A stretch of DNA of 64,000 nt. Origin: Streptomyces rhizoryzae (GTDB lineage Bacteria; Actinomycetota; Actinomycetes; Streptomycetales; Streptomycetaceae). The stretch's first letter is position 1; each line of letters opens with the position of its first letter. This document shows, in pieces, positions 61,329 through 64,000 of this stretch. The position numbers and the translations under genes are program-made. The notes below the pieces were generated by a model, which worked only from the letters and a program-made list of their open reading frames with translations, had not been told where the DNA came from and made no database searches. The stretch lies in assembly GCF_023155275.1 (NCBI RefSeq), contig NZ_JALMUV010000024.1:48749-112748 (forward strand), read 5' to 3'.

Positions 61329-63775
61329 CGACGACCGGGGAATGGGCGCGACCGGCGGAGAGCGGGGCAGGGGAGCCCGGAGAGGGCGGAGAGCCTGGTG
61401 TGGTCGGAGAGCCTGGTGTGGTCGGAGAGGTGGCTTTGGGTGGGTGTGCGGGAGGGTTTGCGGAGGCGGACTTGGACGGGGGCACGCGTACGGGTGCGCG
61501 GGGGGCGGGGGCGCGGTATGCCGGTGCGTGGGACGACGGGGTGATCGCGCGGCGGGTGCGGCAGCCGGGGGCGGGGGTGGCCGGTCCGGTGGGTGGGGCG
61601 GCACCCGGGGTGGGTGGGGTGGTGCCTCAGGGGCGGGAAGCGGTGCTTCCAGGTGAGGGGGAGGGGGGCGCGGGGGCTCCCACGGGTGGGGCAGGCGGGG
61701 CCGAGGTCCAAGCTCCCGCCCATGTCTCCGCCCCCGCCCACGTTCCCGCCCCCGCCCAGGTCTCCGCTTCCCCTCTGGCCGCCGCCTCCGGAACGATCGG
61801 CAGCGGGGACGAGGAGGAAGTCGGCGGCCCCGGCTACAAGTGGGTGCCCGGAGGGACCAGGAGGGCCGCCGAGGAGGGGCTGCGGCCCCGGTTGGAGGCG
61901 CTGCGGGAGCTGATCGCGCTGTCCCGCAGCCGGCTGGAGGGGCCGGTGCTGGACGAGGCGGGCCGCGTCCTGGAGGCGGCCGACGAGCGGTACCGGCTGT
62001 CCGGTGAGCACACCGTCGTCGCCCTCGCGGGGGCGACCGGCAGCGGCAAGTCGTCGCTGTTCAACGCGTTGGCGGGGGCGGTCAGGTCGGAAGTGGGGGC
62101 GCGGCGGCCGACGACCGCCGAGCCGGTGGCCTGCGTCTGGTCCGGTGGCCGGCCGGGGGCCGAGGGGCTGCTGCGGCGGCTCGGGGTGCCGGTCCACCGC
62201 CGCCACACCGCGCAGAGCGGCCCCGAACTCTCCGGGCTCGTCCTGCTGGACCTCCCCGACCACGACTCCTCCGCCACCGTCCACCGGGAACAGGTCGACC
62301 GGCTGCTGAAGTTGGTGGACGCGGTGATCTGGGTGGTGGACCCCGAGAAGTACGCCGACGCGGTGCTGCACGAGCGCTATCTGCGGCCGCTGGCGGGCTA
62401 CGCCGAGGTCACCTTCGTCGTGCTCAACCAGGTGGACCGGCTGCCCGGTGACGCGGCCGACCAGGTCGTGGACGACCTGCGGCGCCTGCTGGACGAGGAC
62501 GGGCTGGCGCTGGGTGAGCACGGCGAACCGGGCGCCACCGTGCTGGCGCTCTCCGCCGCGACCGGCGAGGGGGTGGCGGAACTGCGGGAGGCGCTGGCCC
62601 ACTTCGTGGCGGAGCGCGGGGCGGCCGACCGCCGGCTGGCGGCCGACGTGGACGCCGCGGCGGAGCGGCTGCGGCCGGTGTACGTGGCGGAGAGCCGGGT
62701 GGGGCTGACCGGGCGGGCCCGGGAGGAGTTCGAGGACCGGCTCGCCGAGGCGGTGGGGGCGGTGGCCACCGGGCGGACGGCGGAACGGGACTGGCTCCGG
62801 CACGCCGAGCGGGCGTGCGGTTCGCCGTGGTCGCAGCTGCGCTCCGGGCGCAAGGGGCGCGGGGCGCGCCGGACGGCGGTGGCCACGGCGGCCGGGGAGC
62901 CCGTCGCCACGGACCGCGCACGGATCGCACCCCCGCGTACGGGCGCCGGGCGCGGGGGAGCGGGGCATACCGGGGCGGGGGACGGTGGGGCGGGGCACGG
63001 CGGGATGGACGCCCGTGGAGCGGGAGCCGTCCGTACCGGTGGCGGTGAGGGGGACGCGGGTGGCGCTTCCGTCCCAGCACCCGGGCATGGCTCCGGCTCC
63101 GGCCCCCGTACCGGCCCCGGCTCCGGCCCCGGTACCAGTGCCGGTACCGACGGCGGTACGAGGGCGGACGCCACGACCGGTGCCGGTAACGGCAGCAGGA
63201 CCGGCGCGAGGGCCGGCACCGGTAGCGGTCCCGTTGGTGGGCAGGCGGCCCGCCCGATGGTGGAGCAGGCCGTCCGGGCCGTGGCGGCGGAGGCCGCGCG
63301 CGGGTTGCCGGTGCCGTGGGCGCAGGCGGTGCGCGAGGCGGCGGTCCGGGGCGCCGACGGGTTGCCGGAGGCGCTGGACGCGGTGGCCGCCGAGGCCGAG
63401 GAGGCGCTCCGGCGGGGGCCGGAGGCCAGGCCGCGCTGGTGGACGGTGGCGGCCGCCCTGCAAGGGCTGCTGTTCGTCTTCCAGGTGGTCGGCGTGCTGT
63501 GGCTGGTGGGGGCCGTAACGGGTGTGACGCCCGCGGCGGAATGGCCGGCCGGGCTGCTGCCCGCGGTCGTGGGGTCGGTGGGCGGACCGGCGCTGACCTG
63601 GTTGTGCGGGGCGCTGGCACGCGGCCCGGCCCGGCGGTACGGCCAGGACGCCGAACGCCGGCTGCGGGAAGCGGCGGCGGGCCGCGGACGGGCGCGGGTG
63701 CTGGAGCCGGTGGCCGCGGAACTGCTGCGGTACCGCGAGGTGCGCGAGCGGTACGCGGTCGCGTCGGGTGCGTGA
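61325..63775 (+). CDS. Dynamin-like GTPase with membrane anchor, second of the pair
   Basis: An 816-residue GTPase. Residues 1-175 are low-complexity, Gly/Ala/Pro-rich with a duplicated EPGVVG unit. The GTPase domain has G1 AGATGSGKSSLFNALAG (about 234-250), PTTAEPVAC (G2), LLDLPDHDS (G3), FVVLNQVDRLP (G4) and SAATGEGV (G5). A second disordered insertion (about residues 510-635) is a long Gly/Ser/Thr/Pro run. Two C-terminal hydrophobic helices (LLFVFQVVGVLWLVGAVTG and LLPAVVGSVGGPALTWL) should anchor it in the membrane. GTG overlaps the stop of the first GTPase (GTGA), so the two are produced together, one soluble and one membrane-bound, as in two-component bacterial dynamins. Confidence 0.86.
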   Translation: MTTTGEWARPAESGAGEPGEGGEPGVVGEPGVVGEVALGGCAGGFAEADLDGGTRTGARGAGARYAGAWDDGVIARRVRQPGAGVAGPVGGAAPGVGGVVPQGREAVLPGEGEGGAGAPTGGAGGAEVQAPAHVSAPAHVPAPAQVSASPLAAASGTIGSGDEEEVGGPGYKWVPGGTRRAAEEGLRPRLEALRELIALSRSRLEGPVLDEAGRVLEAADERYRLSGEHTVVALAGATGSGKSSLFNALAGAVRSEVGARRPTTAEPVACVWSGGRPGAEGLLRRLGVPVHRRHTAQSGPELSGLVLLDLPDHDSSATVHREQVDRLLKLVDAVIWVVDPEKYADAVLHERYLRPLAGYAEVTFVVLNQVDRLPGDAADQVVDDLRRLLDEDGLALGEHGEPGATVLALSAATGEGVAELREALAHFVAERGAADRRLAADVDAAAERLRPVYVAESRVGLTGRAREEFEDRLAEAVGAVATGRTAERDWLRHAERACGSPWSQLRSGRKGRGARRTAVATAAGEPVATDRARIAPPRTGAGRGGAGHTGAGDGGAGHGGMDARGAGAVRTGGGEGDAGGASVPAPGHGSGSGPRTGPGSGPGTSAGTDGGTRADATTGAGNGSRTGARAGTGSGPVGGQAARPMVEQAVRAVAAEAARGLPVPWAQAVREAAVRGADGLPEALDAVAAEAEEALRRGPEARPRWWTVAAALQGLLFVFQVVGVLWLVGAVTGVTPAAEWPAGLLPAVVGSVGGPALTWLCGALARGPARRYGQDAERRLREAAAGRGRARVLEPVAAELLRYREVRERYAVASGA
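61391..61426. repeat. Perfect 18-bp tandem duplication in the second GTPase gene
   Basis: Two identical copies (61391-61408, 61409-61426) encode the GEPGVV units of the disordered N-terminus. They are part of a broad low-complexity stretch extending to about 61780. Confidence 0.85.
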
Positions 63776-63938
63776 GGCGGACAGGCGGGCGCGGCGGACG
63801 AGGCGGACGAGGCGGTGACGGGCGGCGGGCCGGGTGGCCCGCCGCCGCTCTGCCGAGGCCCCGCTGACGTGCGCCGTGCGCCGACAGCCGTGCGTCGTTC
63901 GGCCGTGGGGCTCCGGCTCCGGCGTCCGGCCTCCGGCG
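63776..63938. other. Non-coding tail after the GTPase gene
   Basis: GC-rich sequence with short GGACGAGGC and CCGGC/CTCCGG word repeats. No supported gene or clear terminator was seen. Confidence 0.4.
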
Positions 63939-64000
63939 TCCTGCCTCCTGCCTCCTGCCTCCTGCCTCCTGCCTCCTGCCTCCTGCCTCCTGCCTCCTGC
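63939..64000. repeat. Heptanucleotide tandem repeat running off the window
   Basis: Eight perfect TCCTGCC units (63939-63994) plus six bases of a ninth, reaching the last base of the window. The total array length is therefore unknown. It lies outside recognised genes. Confidence 0.95.

Overview
The window is chromosomal DNA from a high-GC actinomycete, almost certainly Streptomyces or a close relative. The signs are very high GC with strong G/C bias at third codon positions, frequent GTG starts, many GTGA/ATGA start-stop overlaps, secreted proteins with Tat or lipoprotein signals, and family types typical of Streptomyces (DUF993, MAB_1171c, Mbl-like MreB paralogue, paired dynamin-like GTPases). 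I see no phage block, IS element or CRISPR array. All similarity statements come from motif reading, not from searches.

Layout, left to right. 0.1-1.1 kb: a WXG100/ESX-like protein and a proline-rich protein with an Imm35/YrhB-like tail, probably the edge of a type VII secretion locus. 1.5-5.2 kb: a coupled operon of a degenerate ABC ATPase, a YhgE/Pip membrane protein and a TetR regulator, with a palindrome at its promoter. 5.4-13.9 kb: secreted GH65 enzyme, fused two-unit ABC exporter, secreted S37 tripeptidyl aminopeptidase. 13.9-15.8 kb: Tat-exported GH3 (NagZ-like). 15.9-20.1 kb: a divergent sugar cluster (TIM-barrel isomerase facing Gfo/Idh/MocA - DUF993 - TIM-barrel isomerase). 20.2-23.9 kb: RecD2-type helicase and citrate synthase. 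24.5-26.3 kb: copper chaperone with a CsoR-type operator, a DedA/VTT protein and a GNAT acetyltransferase. 26.3-28.7 kb: an inositol-dehydrogenase-like gene and a LacI regulator that share an operator sequence.

29.6-40.4 kb is dominated by a complete myo-inositol catabolic locus. Minus-strand genes encode an inosose dehydratase (iolE), an inositol dehydrogenase-like protein and a sugar/inositol porter. Plus-strand genes encode iolC, a Cgl0158-type aldolase-like barrel, iolB, iolD and mmsA/iolA. Two convincing divergent promoters flank a set of TAAGGAC repeats, and a strong terminator closes the plus-strand operon. Together the genes import inositol, oxidise it to inosose, dehydrate and hydrolyse it, isomerise and phosphorylate the product, and convert the semialdehyde to acyl-CoA.

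40.5-51.3 kb: a membrane protein, an unusual hydrolase-TM-ABC ATPase fusion with its ABC-2 permease, an esterase lipoprotein, a FUSC-family membrane protein, an Mbl-like actin homologue and an NAD-dependent epimerase-like protein. 51.4-55.0 kb holds the most unusual gene: a single polypeptide with ketosynthase, acyl carrier and PLP-dependent alpha-oxoamine synthase domains but no acyltransferase, preceded by an inverted repeat and a G-run array. Next to it, 55.1-57.7 kb encodes an M78 (ImmA/IrrE-like) metallopeptidase, an EspR-like XRE regulator and an MAB_1171c-type membrane protein. 57.7-59.2 kb: TetR regulator, a broken aldo/keto reductase and tRNA-Arg(UCU). 59.5-63.8 kb: two coupled dynamin-like GTPases. 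A 7-bp tandem repeat runs off the right end.
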